Shown in pieces: positions 55,400 through 63,769 of a stretch of 64,000 bases of DNA. The stretch's first letter is position 1, and each line of letters starts with the position of its first letter. The DNA is taken from positions 62,001 to 126,000 of the forward strand of contig CAYJOL010000009.1 in NCBI GenBank assembly GCA_964371785.1, given 5' to 3'. Position numbers and translations under genes: made by a program. This DNA is from CAVQCT01 sp964371785. GTDB taxonomy: Bacteria > Zixibacteria > MSB-5A5 > GN15 > FEB-12. Below the pieces are notes generated by a model. It made no database searches, was not told where the DNA came from, and worked only from the letters and a program-made list of their open reading frames with translations.

Positions 55400-56359
55400 C
55401 TAAGAATCAAGTTTCTTCTTCAGACCCCAGGCCAACAGCGGGATCATGATCTCGTGATGTCCGACAAAATTGAACCCCTCGCCTGCGTCGGAGGTCGGGC
55501 GGGTCACTATGTTGACCATCGGACGATAGTGAATAATCATGTCGAAATTCGCCGTGGTAAGGCGATTCTTGCCTTTATTCAGGTTACGCGCCACGGTGAG
55601 CGCCTTCAGAAAGACCTCAGGGAGGATTACCGCTGAGCCGATATTGGCCACCACCCCACCCCTGTTGATGTCTGCGCACACACTCGCCAGCAATCTGAAA
55701 TCATGATAGGATGCCTGACCGATCCCGGCGGCGTTGAAGTTTGGGTGTTGGGCGATAGTATCCGTGCCGATCCCGACATGCACGGTCACCGGAAGATTCA
55801 TCTGTTCGGCGCCCGCGAAAATCGAAAGGTGGCGGTATTTTGCCTTGTGCTGATTGATGAACCGCCCTCCGGCTTCACCAAGGCCGATATTTTGCTCCAC
55901 GGCCAAATCGACAATCCGACGGTACAGTTCGCTGGTCTCCTTGACCATTCCGAAACTGCCGTCCTTCAGGCCTGACAGCACATCCTCCGAAGTTCCACCC
56001 CAGAAGGCCAGCTCAAGGTCATGAATCAGTCCCGCGCCATTAAACGAGACTCCGGTCACGATACCGGACCTCATCAGATCGATAAATATGGGTGACAGAC
56101 CGACTTTGATAGTATGGGCACCCAGAAGCAAATGGAATGGCCGATTGCTTTTGCGGGCGCGCGTAACCAAACCGATAAACCTGTTCAGGTCGGCCGATTT
56201 AAGAAACGCGGGCAGAGACTTGAAGAAGTCATCGCCGCGCAGATCCTGAATCGGCTTGCCGAACGCCTTGACCTCAGTCTTGTTTGTTCGACGGTCGAAC
56301 GGGTATCGCTTTACTTTGGTGAGGTCGGCTGGACGATATGTCACTTTACGGGGTGGCAT
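55400..56359 (-). CDS. Deoxyhypusine-synthase-like conserved protein
   Basis: A 319-residue Rossmann-type protein. LLGAHTIKVGLSPIFIDLM, SFNGAGLIHDLELAFWGGTSEDV and NIGSAVILPEVFLKA match the family I associate with deoxyhypusine-synthase-like proteins in bacteria. The canonical catalytic lysine region of true deoxyhypusine synthase is not recognisable. Bacteria lack eIF5A, so the natural reaction is unclear and homospermidine-like or other NAD chemistry is only a guess. It lies 1 base before DUF3108. Confidence 0.6.
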   Translation of the reverse strand: MPPRKVTYRPADLTKVKRYPFDRRTNKTEVKAFGKPIQDLRGDDFFKSLPAFLKSADLNRFIGLVTRARKSNRPFHLLLGAHTIKVGLSPIFIDLMRSGIVTGVSFNGAGLIHDLELAFWGGTSEDVLSGLKDGSFGMVKETSELYRRIVDLAVEQNIGLGEAGGRFINQHKAKYRHLSIFAGAEQMNLPVTVHVGIGTDTIAQHPNFNAAGIGQASYHDFRLLASVCADINRGGVVANIGSAVILPEVFLKALTVARNLNKGKNRLTTANFDMIIHYRPMVNIVTRPTSDAGEGFNFVGHHEIMIPLLAWGLKKKLDS

Positions 56360-56360
56360 A

Positions 56361-57215
56361 CTAAAAAACTTCTATATCGCCTAATTTGTAATTGGTCAAT
56401 TCCGCCGAAATAGAACCGACAAGCACTTTTGATTTCATCAGTACCGGCAACTTCAATTTGTCGTCCGTCAGCCAAACAGTCAGCTTTCCCTCGTGCTTGA
56501 ATACGCCGACCGACTGGAGCAGCGGCTCGACTACGATACAGTCAAACGTACCGGCCGGCACAGTGATTTTTTCCTTCTTAAGCACCCGTACTTCAAGGAG
56601 GTACTTCTTTCCGTCGGTGTAGTTGTCAACAAAGATGGACTTCCCGGGCACCAATGGCTGGGTGCGAATGTAATACAGGGCGGACAGGGCGTCCTGTATG
56701 TATGGTTCCGTTTCCACCGTATCCTGCTTGTAATAAACAATATGCCGACGTTGATCGAATTCGTACGTCTGCTTGGCCTGGTAGTCTCCCTCGTGGAGAT
56801 TCTTCTCGAAACGCCAGGTGAAAAGCCCGATCGCATCCATTATGGACTCTACCCGGTCCTCGACCTTGAAGAAATTCGAAAAGAATCCATTAGAATTAGC
56901 CTTGGTAACAATCTGGTAACAAGGCCTTCCCTGGTATTCAATGAGATTTTCTATTTCCATCGAAGCAGTTCCGGCGTTAATGAAGCCATAGTTGACGTCG
57001 AATGACAGCTTCTCGCCGGCGCCGAAGGCGATATTCTCCACATACCGGTCGAACGCGTCGGGGTTTGTTTTGGGATCAAGCGTGTCCTGGGCAGCCGCGC
57101 GAGCGATTCCGATCTGAATGGCAAGAAAGTAGAAAATCGGTATCAGTCCGATTGTCAGCAAGGAAAAGAACAGGAAGCTGTGGAAAAACCGTTTAATTGC
57201 CATTAGTATACTCAT
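56361..57215 (-). CDS. DUF3108 secreted protein
   Basis: A 284-residue protein with an N-terminal hydrophobic segment (about 8-40) and a beta-rich DUF3108 domain (GEKLSFDVNYGFINAGTASMEIE). These are periplasmic proteins of unknown role in envelope biology. ATG 57215 or ATG 57203 could start it; the latter overlaps the phosphatase end by 11 bases and the former by 23. Confidence 0.8.
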   Translation of the reverse strand: MSILMAIKRFFHSFLFFSLLTIGLIPIFYFLAIQIGIARAAAQDTLDPKTNPDAFDRYVENIAFGAGEKLSFDVNYGFINAGTASMEIENLIEYQGRPCYQIVTKANSNGFFSNFFKVEDRVESIMDAIGLFTWRFEKNLHEGDYQAKQTYEFDQRRHIVYYKQDTVETEPYIQDALSALYYIRTQPLVPGKSIFVDNYTDGKKYLLEVRVLKKEKITVPAGTFDCIVVEPLLQSVGVFKHEGKLTVWLTDDKLKLPVLMKSKVLVGSISAELTNYKLGDIEVF

Positions 57216-57690
57216 CTATTCTTTTTACAATCTCGTCAAGGAATTTGCCCAGATATTCGCCAATCTCCAGGAAAGTCTCGTTATATCGATCCAGCGTCTG
57301 GCCAATCGGATCATCGACCCCTTCGCCCCGGGGACTGGGATCGGGAAAATTCTTAAACAAAAAGGTCTTGTCGATGGCATCCCGTCGAATTTTCACAATC
57401 GCCTTTACATGCTCCGGGGTCATGCCGAAAATCAGGTCCGCCTTCTCGATCAGCTCAGGAGTGAGCGGCTGTGACAGATGACCGGAAATATCAATATCCC
57501 ATACCTTGACGGCTTCAATCGCGTACATCGTGGCCGGAAACCCGGTGGCTGCAGAGACACCGGCCGACATAACCTGAAACTTCCCGGGTCGACGTTGCTC
57601 CAGCAGCGTTCTTAGCCCACCTTCGGCCATGGGTGACCGACAGGTATTGCCGGTGCAAACGAAAAGGATCGTGAATTTCTTATCACTCAT
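57193..57690 (-). CDS. Low-molecular-weight phosphatase with YwlE-like (arginine-phosphatase-type) P-loop
   Basis: A 165-residue protein with the P-loop VCTGNTCRSP (Cys12, Arg18). Thr16 replaces the usual Ile/Leu of LMW tyrosine phosphatases and matches the arginine phosphatase YwlE. A DPIG segment near residue 125 gives the general acid. Specificity for phosphoarginine is inference. It overlaps the TsaC gene by 4 bases. Confidence 0.83.
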   Translation of the reverse strand: MSDKKFTILFVCTGNTCRSPMAEGGLRTLLEQRRPGKFQVMSAGVSAATGFPATMYAIEAVKVWDIDISGHLSQPLTPELIEKADLIFGMTPEHVKAIVKIRRDAIDKTFLFKNFPDPSPRGEGVDDPIGQTLDRYNETFLEIGEYLGKFLDEIVKRIDEYTNGN

Positions 57691-58328
57691 ATTAATTGGC
57701 TTTTCAGGGCCCGTTTGATGGCGCTTTCCGTTATCGCTCCCTCGCGAAGGATCACCGGATCCTCGCCGGTCAGGTCCACTACAGTCGAGGTCATATTGTC
57801 CAGTATCCCGGCGTCGATATACAGGTCAACCCGGCCCCCGAAATGATGCGCAATTTCTTCCACCGTATAACAATCATCTTTGCCGGACGGGTTCGCCGAG
57901 GTAGCGGTAACCGGAAAGTCGATTTGCTCCAGAAGGTCCCGAATAAACGGAGCCGGGGATATGCGGATTCCGACTTTCCCTTCACTGACCACCCGCTGGG
58001 GCAGATTAGCCGCGGCGAGCAAGACCAGGGTGAGCGGGCCGGGGAGAAACCTTGCCGCGACCGTCTGAATAGCTGAGCTGGTCAGGGCAAAACGCGGAAG
58101 GTCAGCGAGGTCGCGGATAAAGATGGCTGTGGGCATTGACTGGGGCCGCCCTTTGACCAGATAAAGGCGATCCAGCGCATCGCTGTCGTCCGCTCTAACC
58201 AAAAGACCATATCTCGTCTCGGTGGGCGCGACCACAAGTCCCCCCTCCGCCAGTGTACGAGCCGCTAATGAGATTACTGATGCCGAGGGATCATCGAATT
58301 CAATCGTTTCAACTCTGGAAACGCTCAT
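57687..58328 (-). CDS. L-threonylcarbamoyladenylate synthase (TsaC/Sua5-like)
   Basis: A 213-residue YrdC-fold enzyme: TEGGLVVAPTETRYGLL-type start (residues 29-44), KGRPQSMPTAIFI, FLPGPLTLVL and TSANPSGK. It makes threonylcarbamoyl-AMP for tRNA t6A formation. ATG 58328 overlaps the upstream stop (TGATG), so it is translationally coupled. The preceding GTG at 58331 is less likely. Confidence 0.9.
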   Translation of the reverse strand: MSVSRVETIEFDDPSASVISLAARTLAEGGLVVAPTETRYGLLVRADDSDALDRLYLVKGRPQSMPTAIFIRDLADLPRFALTSSAIQTVAARFLPGPLTLVLLAAANLPQRVVSEGKVGIRISPAPFIRDLLEQIDFPVTATSANPSGKDDCYTVEEIAHHFGGRVDLYIDAGILDNMTSTVVDLTGEDPVILREGAITESAIKRALKSQLI

Positions 58329-58948
58329 CACCCCTCACCGTTCTGATCGTCCATGTAGACGGTGTCGATATCTTGTATGGGCGCAGCATCCCGATATATC
58401 GGCGATGCTTCCTTCACTCCTACATTAACCATGACAATCCAGGCGGTCGGATATCCGGCTGCCTTCACACGCTGCAAGTATTCTTCTGCTTTATCGCGGT
58501 CCGCAAAACTTCCTACTCGGATTTTGTAGTACGGAACTTCATAATCAAGAAAGACCGGGCGATCGAAAATCTCCTCGGCCACCCTCAGCTCGTGCCTGGC
58601 CTCACTGTATAGTTTGCTCGTGTACAGCTGAATACGATACGCCTGACTGTTGACGCTGTCGATCGTCATTGGAGCTGATTTGGTGGAAGCTCCGACTGTG
58701 TCGGTCTGCTTACGATCCACGTCGACCAAGGCTACCTTCCCCACGATTTCACCGGTCTTTGGATGATCCTGCGGGACATTTTCCCTGTCGCCGGGCAGAC
58801 CCAACGGGTCATAGCCACGAGTATCGGATCCGGTCGGCGTCGCTGTGGGGACAGATTCCTGCACCACCTGCTGCTTGGGTTGACAGCCTGTCAGCGCTAC
58901 TACCGCCAGTATAGCTATTAGTTTAGAGGTATTTCCGAGTATCTTCAT
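58328..58948 (-). CDS. Lipoprotein with SPOR domain
   Basis: A 206-residue protein whose start at 58948 gives a signal with the lipobox LTGC (lipid-anchored Cys near residue 21). A flexible region follows. The SPOR domain occupies about 125-205 (YRIQLYTSKLYSEARHELRVAE, then VPYYKIRVGSFADRDKAEEYL), which binds denuded peptidoglycan at the septum. An in-frame ATG at 59032 lies in the manC gene and is rejected. It overlaps manC by 26 bases. Confidence 0.85.
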   Translation of the reverse strand: MKILGNTSKLIAILAVVALTGCQPKQQVVQESVPTATPTGSDTRGYDPLGLPGDRENVPQDHPKTGEIVGKVALVDVDRKQTDTVGASTKSAPMTIDSVNSQAYRIQLYTSKLYSEARHELRVAEEIFDRPVFLDYEVPYYKIRVGSFADRDKAEEYLQRVKAAGYPTAWIVMVNVGVKEASPIYRDAAPIQDIDTVYMDDQNGEG

Positions 58949-60002
58949 TCTTGTCCAATTCCGCCAGAATCTCCTTGACCCGATCGACTTTCGTTCTGTG
59001 TGTGACGAACGTGATATTGTCGGACCGGACAATCACCAGATCAGACACGCCCAGGCAGGCGATTAGACCCTCGGCGTTGTTGTATACTATTGTTTCGTAT
59101 GTATCTACCAGCAGTCCCTCGCCGACCAGCACATTGTTGTCCGAATCGACCGTTTTATAGCGCGGAAGCGAATTGAAGCCGCCGATATCATCCCAGATGA
59201 TGTCAGCCTTGATGGTCAGGACATTGCTTGCCTTCTCGAGGACCGCGACGTCGATAGATATACCGATCGCATTGTCATAAAGTTCCTTACGCGCTGACAT
59301 CTCCTTGTCGGTGCCGATTTGAGCGGCGTAATCGTCCAGCAGCTTGCCCAGGTCCGGTTGACAGGAGTGAATCGCGTTCAAAATTGCGCCGGCGGACCAG
59401 ACAAACATCCCGCTGTTCCAAAGATACAGGTGACTGTAATAATACTCATGAGCTACGGCCGCCTTCGGCTTCTCAGTAAAAGCAGAGACTTGGTAAACAA
59501 GTAAGTCACCATCGTGGCGAAACATATCGCCCAGCTTAATGTATCCATACCCGACTTCAGGCCTCGTGGGAACAATACCTATGGTAATCAGCCTGTCTTC
59601 TTTGGAGGCGATAGCTACCGCAGACGCAAGAATCTGTTGCAGCTTCTCTGGAGGGCGTATGAGATGATCGGCTGACAGTACGACCAAAGTCGCCTTTGGG
59701 TCCTGCTTCTGGAGATGGACAGCGGCCAGACCAATCGCTACGCACGTGTTTCTGCCAACTGGTTCAGTCAGTATGTTGGCAGGTTTGACCTGCGTGACCT
59801 GGTCGACTATGAAATGTTTCATCGACTCGCTGGTCACGATACGCACATTTTCATACGGAATGATGGGGAGGACTCGATGTATGGTTTCCTCAAGCATCGT
59901 TCTGCTGGAGGTCAGCTTTAAAAACTGCTTGGGATGACTGGCTCGTGATAGCGGCCAGAATCGCTCACCTTTTCCACCGGCTAAAATGACTCCGTATACC
60001 AA
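58923..60002 (-). CDS. manC: Mannose-1-phosphate guanylyltransferase
   Basis: A 359-residue nucleotidyltransferase that makes GDP-mannose. GVILAGGKGERFWPLSRASHPKQFLKL and FTEKPKAAVAHEYY are visible. The C-terminal isomerase domain of the fused type is absent. TTG 60002 is the start, with AAGGAG (60014-60009) six bases upstream. It heads the long directon under its own promoter. Confidence 0.9.
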   Translation of the reverse strand: MVYGVILAGGKGERFWPLSRASHPKQFLKLTSSRTMLEETIHRVLPIIPYENVRIVTSESMKHFIVDQVTQVKPANILTEPVGRNTCVAIGLAAVHLQKQDPKATLVVLSADHLIRPPEKLQQILASAVAIASKEDRLITIGIVPTRPEVGYGYIKLGDMFRHDGDLLVYQVSAFTEKPKAAVAHEYYYSHLYLWNSGMFVWSAGAILNAIHSCQPDLGKLLDDYAAQIGTDKEMSARKELYDNAIGISIDVAVLEKASNVLTIKADIIWDDIGGFNSLPRYKTVDSDNNVLVGEGLLVDTYETIVYNNAEGLIACLGVSDLVIVRSDNITFVTHRTKVDRVKEILAELDKNEDTRKYL

Positions 60003-60037
60003 CAGTAGCTCCTTCAGGTTATCCTCGTAATCTAATG

Positions 60038-60066
60038 ATAATAATCGGGTTAAATCTGATAGTCAA
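60038..60066 (-). promoter_or_regulatory. Promoter of the manC directon
   Basis: On the minus strand, TTGACT (60066-60061) and TATTAT (60043-60038) are exactly 17 bases apart, about 35 bases before the TTG start. This is the best -10 match in the window. Confidence 0.65.
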
Positions 60067-60129
60067 GGAAAGATTAGGCTCGCCCGGGATGGCTGTCGAT
60101 GTTGGCGGTCCGCAGCGACTTACGAATTT

Positions 60130-61101
60130 TCAATCATCAGAATGGCATGACCGATTCCCCACAGCCAGAAGCCCCAGCAACAACGCATTAAACCGGTTAG
60201 CCGCTGAGTCGGAGCGGGAACTCAGCACAACTGGTACTTTACCACCCCAAATCAATCCGCCGATCTCAGCGTTGCCATAGAGGGACATCGCCTTGTATAC
60301 CCCATTGGCGGTTTCAATGTTGGGAGCCAGCAGAATATCGGCCTGACCGGCAACCGGCGACTGGGTTAACCCCTTCGCTTCGGCAGCAACGCGGTCGACC
60401 GCGGTATCGAAAGACAACGGGCCGTCGACGAATGCGTTCTTTATCTGCTTCCGGTCGGCCATCTTTGCGATTATCGCGGCATCGGTGGTCACCGGCATCT
60501 GCGGATACACGACTTCAACCGCCGCAAGCACTGCCACCCGGGGCATGGCTACACCTAAACGCAAGGCGACCTCAACTGCATTCTCAATCAATTCGAGTTT
60601 CGTCTTGAGATCCGGCTCGATATTGATGGCCGCGTCGGTTAAAAAAAGCAGTTTGGCATACAGCGACGGACGCATCACTGTCACATGCGAAATTCTTCGT
60701 GGCGCCAGGCGAAACATACTGTCCTTCTCAAGCAGCAGGCGGAGAAATGAAATGGTCGGGATGCGCCCCTTAATCATAAAATCAATCTCTCCCGCCGCCG
60801 CCATTTTGGCGGCCGCCTGCACCGCAAGCTCTGGTTCACGGACATCCAGGAACCTTGCCTCGCCGATGTCCACACCGGCTTCCTCCGCTTTGCGCCTGGC
60901 GAGGTCCTCGTCGCCGATGATGAACGGCTCAAGGAGGAGCTCTTTGATAGCACGCGCAAATGAATTCAAGGTCACTGAATCCGATGGCACCACCAGCGCG
61001 GCCCGGGGTCTGACTCCGATGGCGGCTTGTCCACGCACTCGCTCGTATATCTGTTCAAACGAACAAACTTCGGGTATTTCAAACTGACCGTTCAGGCTCA
61101 T
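60130..61101 (-). CDS. Phosphate butyryltransferase paralogue 2
   Basis: A 323-residue Ptb/Pta-type acyltransferase: SLNGQFEIPE start, then GEIDFMIKGRIPTISFLRLLL, ISHVTVMRPSLYAKLLFLTD and a C-terminal GGLIWGGKVPVVLSSRSDS block. It converts acyl-CoA and phosphate to acyl-phosphate. ATG 61101 follows GGAGG. An in-frame ATG at 61263 lies in the upstream gene. It diverges in sequence from its neighbour paralogue, so the two may prefer different acyl-CoAs. Confidence 0.85.
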   Translation of the reverse strand: MSLNGQFEIPEVCSFEQIYERVRGQAAIGVRPRAALVVPSDSVTLNSFARAIKELLLEPFIIGDEDLARRKAEEAGVDIGEARFLDVREPELAVQAAAKMAAAGEIDFMIKGRIPTISFLRLLLEKDSMFRLAPRRISHVTVMRPSLYAKLLFLTDAAINIEPDLKTKLELIENAVEVALRLGVAMPRVAVLAAVEVVYPQMPVTTDAAIIAKMADRKQIKNAFVDGPLSFDTAVDRVAAEAKGLTQSPVAGQADILLAPNIETANGVYKAMSLYGNAEIGGLIWGGKVPVVLSSRSDSAANRFNALLLGLLAVGNRSCHSDD

Positions 61102-61102
61102 A

Positions 61103-62062
61103 TCAATCCTCCCGGTCCTTCTTATTCCGGCTGTCGTAGTAGTCGGCCAATATGCAGGCAAGGGCCAGCGATGCCTTCTTGTTCTTGACCGTGTCGGTGC
61201 GCGACACCAGTGACACCGGAACTCTGGCGCCGACAATAATTCCGGCGAATACCGCCCGAGCAAACTGGATCAGAGACTTGGCCACAATGTTGCACTCTTC
61301 TATGGAATCCATCAGGTAGATATCCGCGTCTCCGACAACCGTGCCACTGGCATGCTGGTAGATTGCAGCTTCCCTGGAAGTAGCCAGATCAAAGGGTAAC
61401 GGCCCCTGAATGGCGATATCCTTAAGCTTGACCATCGCGTGCGGAATTATGTAATCGATATCCGAAAGCGTATGCGGGACGTCTTCCGACGGTGAGTCGT
61501 GAGCCGCGGACACTGCGATTTTGACCGGCGATAGACCAAGCGCATGCGCGACGTGCACCGCATTTTCCAGAATCTGCGACTTCTGATCCTGATCTGGTTT
61601 CACCACCATTCCCCCGTCGGTAAGATTCAGCAGCTTGTGATAGCCCGGGATATCGAGCACGGCGCAATGCGACAGCGTGTTCTTCCCTCGCAATCCATAC
61701 TGCTTATCAAGCACTACTTTCAACAGTGCCGATGTAGGAAGGAATCCTTTCATGATGGCGTCCGCTTTGCCGGTGGAAGCGAGTTCCGCCACCCGGTGGG
61801 CAGCTCGGTTAACGTCCGGCTGATCGATAATTTCAAGGCGACTGATATCGATACCATCGTCGTGAGCGAGCGACGCAATCTTGCCGGCATCGCCAACCAG
61901 TATGCCGTGCACGAATCCATCGGCTTCTGCCTGCGACACTGCCTGAATGACATCCGCGTCCTGAGCCGCCGCCACGGCCACCCGCTTTTTCCGGCCGTGC
62001 CTTGAGATCTCAATAGCGCGCGCTATCAGTTCATCGGAAGAGTGAATCGGCCTGATACTCAT
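61103..62062 (-). CDS. Phosphate butyryltransferase (Ptb) paralogue 1
   Basis: A 319-residue enzyme with the same Ptb layout (GKADAIMKGFLPTSALLKVVLD, TLSHCAVLDIPGYHKLLNLTD, then VPVSLVSRTDTVKNK). It sits beside butyrate kinase, so the acyl-phosphate it makes is probably used for ATP. The next paralogue starts one base after its stop. Confidence 0.88.
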   Translation of the reverse strand: MSIRPIHSSDELIARAIEISRHGRKKRVAVAAAQDADVIQAVSQAEADGFVHGILVGDAGKIASLAHDDGIDISRLEIIDQPDVNRAAHRVAELASTGKADAIMKGFLPTSALLKVVLDKQYGLRGKNTLSHCAVLDIPGYHKLLNLTDGGMVVKPDQDQKSQILENAVHVAHALGLSPVKIAVSAAHDSPSEDVPHTLSDIDYIIPHAMVKLKDIAIQGPLPFDLATSREAAIYQHASGTVVGDADIYLMDSIEECNIVAKSLIQFARAVFAGIIVGARVPVSLVSRTDTVKNKKASLALACILADYYDSRNKKDRED

Positions 62063-62083
62063 CGCTCCGTCCAGTCTGAGGTT

Positions 62084-63151
62084 TCAATACTGCTTGAGTT
62101 GCTCTTCGCGCTTGAGATATCGTTCGCCGGCGGCCGCCAGCGCCTCCATCTCAAATTCACCGGCCATCACGACCACCCGACCGAGAAATGCGATACGACG
62201 GGTGATTTCTTCGATCAGCATCTTCGAGTGAGCCATACCGCCGGTGAGAATGATCGCCTCAAAGTCGCCGGACAGGGCCACCGATGCGGCTCCGATCTCT
62301 TTGGCGATCTGGTACGCCATGGCATCGAAATACAACCTTGCCTTCGCATTGCCGTCTTGAATCATCTTTTCCACTTCGCGGAGATCTGCGACACCAAGGT
62401 AAGCAACCAGACCGGATTTCTTCGAAAGCTTGTCGACAATCTCTTTCTCGGTGTACTTCCCCGAGAAGCAAAGTCTGACCAGCCCGCCGATCGGCAAGGC
62501 GCCCGCCCGGTCGGGAGAGAATGGTCCCATCCCCAGCAAGGCATCGTTGACATCGACAACCCGGCCGCCGTCAATGGCCGCCACTGAAACGCCGCCGCCC
62601 ATATGAACGCCGACAAAACGCAATTCTTCAAGACTCCGATTCAACCGCAAAGCTTCGCGGCGGCAGACTTCTTTGAGATTCAGCGCGTGGACCCGGCATT
62701 TGCGCTCAATCTCGGGAATCCCGCTAATCCGGGCCACATCGACGAAGTTGTCGACTGTGATGGGATCCGAAATCAAAGATGGAACCTTAAAACTCTGCCC
62801 GAGATGATGTGCGATGAGGGCGCCGAGATTCGAGGCATGATTGGAATATCGCATCGTCTTGAGGTCCTGCAGCATTTGATCGTTAATGGCATAAGAACCG
62901 CCCTCAAGCGACTTGACCGGTGCGCCGCGGCCCACTACTGCTTTCAGGGTGCCCGGCTGTAATTGAAGAGTCTCTATCCATGCGTTGATCGCCGACATCC
63001 GGTAATCGAACTGGTCCGCCACGTTGTCAAAACGGGATAGTTCGGCATGGTCATGCCGGATTGTTTCTTCGGAGATCTTGTTTTGCCCGTTAAACAGCGC
63101 TGTCTTGGTCGAAGTTGAGCCGGGGTTGATGATCAGCATCAATTGCGACAT
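62084..63151 (-). CDS. buk: Butyrate kinase
   Basis: A 355-residue acyl kinase: LMLIINPGSTSTKTALF, VGVHMGGGVSVAAIDGGRVV and EAIILTGGMAHSKMLIEEI are visible. It makes ATP and a carboxylate from acyl-phosphate. Length fits the Buk rather than the acetate kinase family. It may act on isobutyrate or aryl-acyl substrates from the adjacent oxidoreductase. Confidence 0.9.
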   Translation of the reverse strand: MSQLMLIINPGSTSTKTALFNGQNKISEETIRHDHAELSRFDNVADQFDYRMSAINAWIETLQLQPGTLKAVVGRGAPVKSLEGGSYAINDQMLQDLKTMRYSNHASNLGALIAHHLGQSFKVPSLISDPITVDNFVDVARISGIPEIERKCRVHALNLKEVCRREALRLNRSLEELRFVGVHMGGGVSVAAIDGGRVVDVNDALLGMGPFSPDRAGALPIGGLVRLCFSGKYTEKEIVDKLSKKSGLVAYLGVADLREVEKMIQDGNAKARLYFDAMAYQIAKEIGAASVALSGDFEAIILTGGMAHSKMLIEEITRRIAFLGRVVVMAGEFEMEALAAAGERYLKREEQLKQY

Positions 63152-63157
63152 CGACCC

Positions 63158-63760
63158 TTATACCTCCACTGAAGTCAGGTGGACCTGTCGTCCGCGATTA
63201 AACGCTTCCACATTGATATCCACGAATTTCTCTTTTACTCTATTCTTGAGCACCTGGATCCAGAGATCGTTCTCGAACGGAAGATAGTTCGATAGCACAC
63301 CAAGCAGGATAGTGTTCACCAGGCGCGGGTTGCCGAGCTCCGCCGCGATTTTATCGGCGTCCACGCCAATTACGCGCTTGGCCTTTTCCCGCATCCGCGC
63401 GATAGCGTCATGGGGGTAATTGTATTTCTTCGATGAAGTCACAATCGCCGGAATCAGCTGAGTGCGTGAGACTATGGCCACGCCGTCTTTCTTCATCCAG
63501 TCCATCGCCCGGAGGCCTTCGGCCTGCTCGAACGAAATAAGCACGTCAGCCTGACCGTATTCGATCGTCGGTGAGTACACTTTCGGCGCCATTTTGATAT
63601 GCGACGAGACGATACCGCCGCGCTGGGACATTCCGTGGACTTCGGATTTCTTGACATCGAGACCGAATGACATCGCTGCCTCGGAAATAATCTCCGAAGC
63701 CAACAGCACGCCCTGACCACCGACACCGACAATGAGTATATTAAAGTTATAGTCTGCCAT
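63158..63760 (-). CDS. iorB: Indolepyruvate/2-oxoacid:ferredoxin oxidoreductase beta-type subunit
   Basis: A 200-residue subunit of the POR gamma-type fold: ILIVGVGGQGVLLASEIISEAA, SEVHGMSQRGGIVSSHIK and a C-terminal ALTS-like end. With IorA it oxidatively decarboxylates aryl pyruvates to acyl-CoA and reduces ferredoxin. AGGAGG precedes the ATG. It follows the IorA-like end by 9 bases. Confidence 0.85.
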   Translation of the reverse strand: MADYNFNILIVGVGGQGVLLASEIISEAAMSFGLDVKKSEVHGMSQRGGIVSSHIKMAPKVYSPTIEYGQADVLISFEQAEGLRAMDWMKKDGVAIVSRTQLIPAIVTSSKKYNYPHDAIARMREKAKRVIGVDADKIAAELGNPRLVNTILLGVLSNYLPFENDLWIQVLKNRVKEKFVDINVEAFNRGRQVHLTSVEV

Positions 63761-63769
63761 TTCAACCTC

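Noticed and set aside
60620..62590. Plus-strand open frames opposite the Ptb and Buk genes
   Set aside because: They are shadows; the minus-strand enzymes carry recognised motifs.
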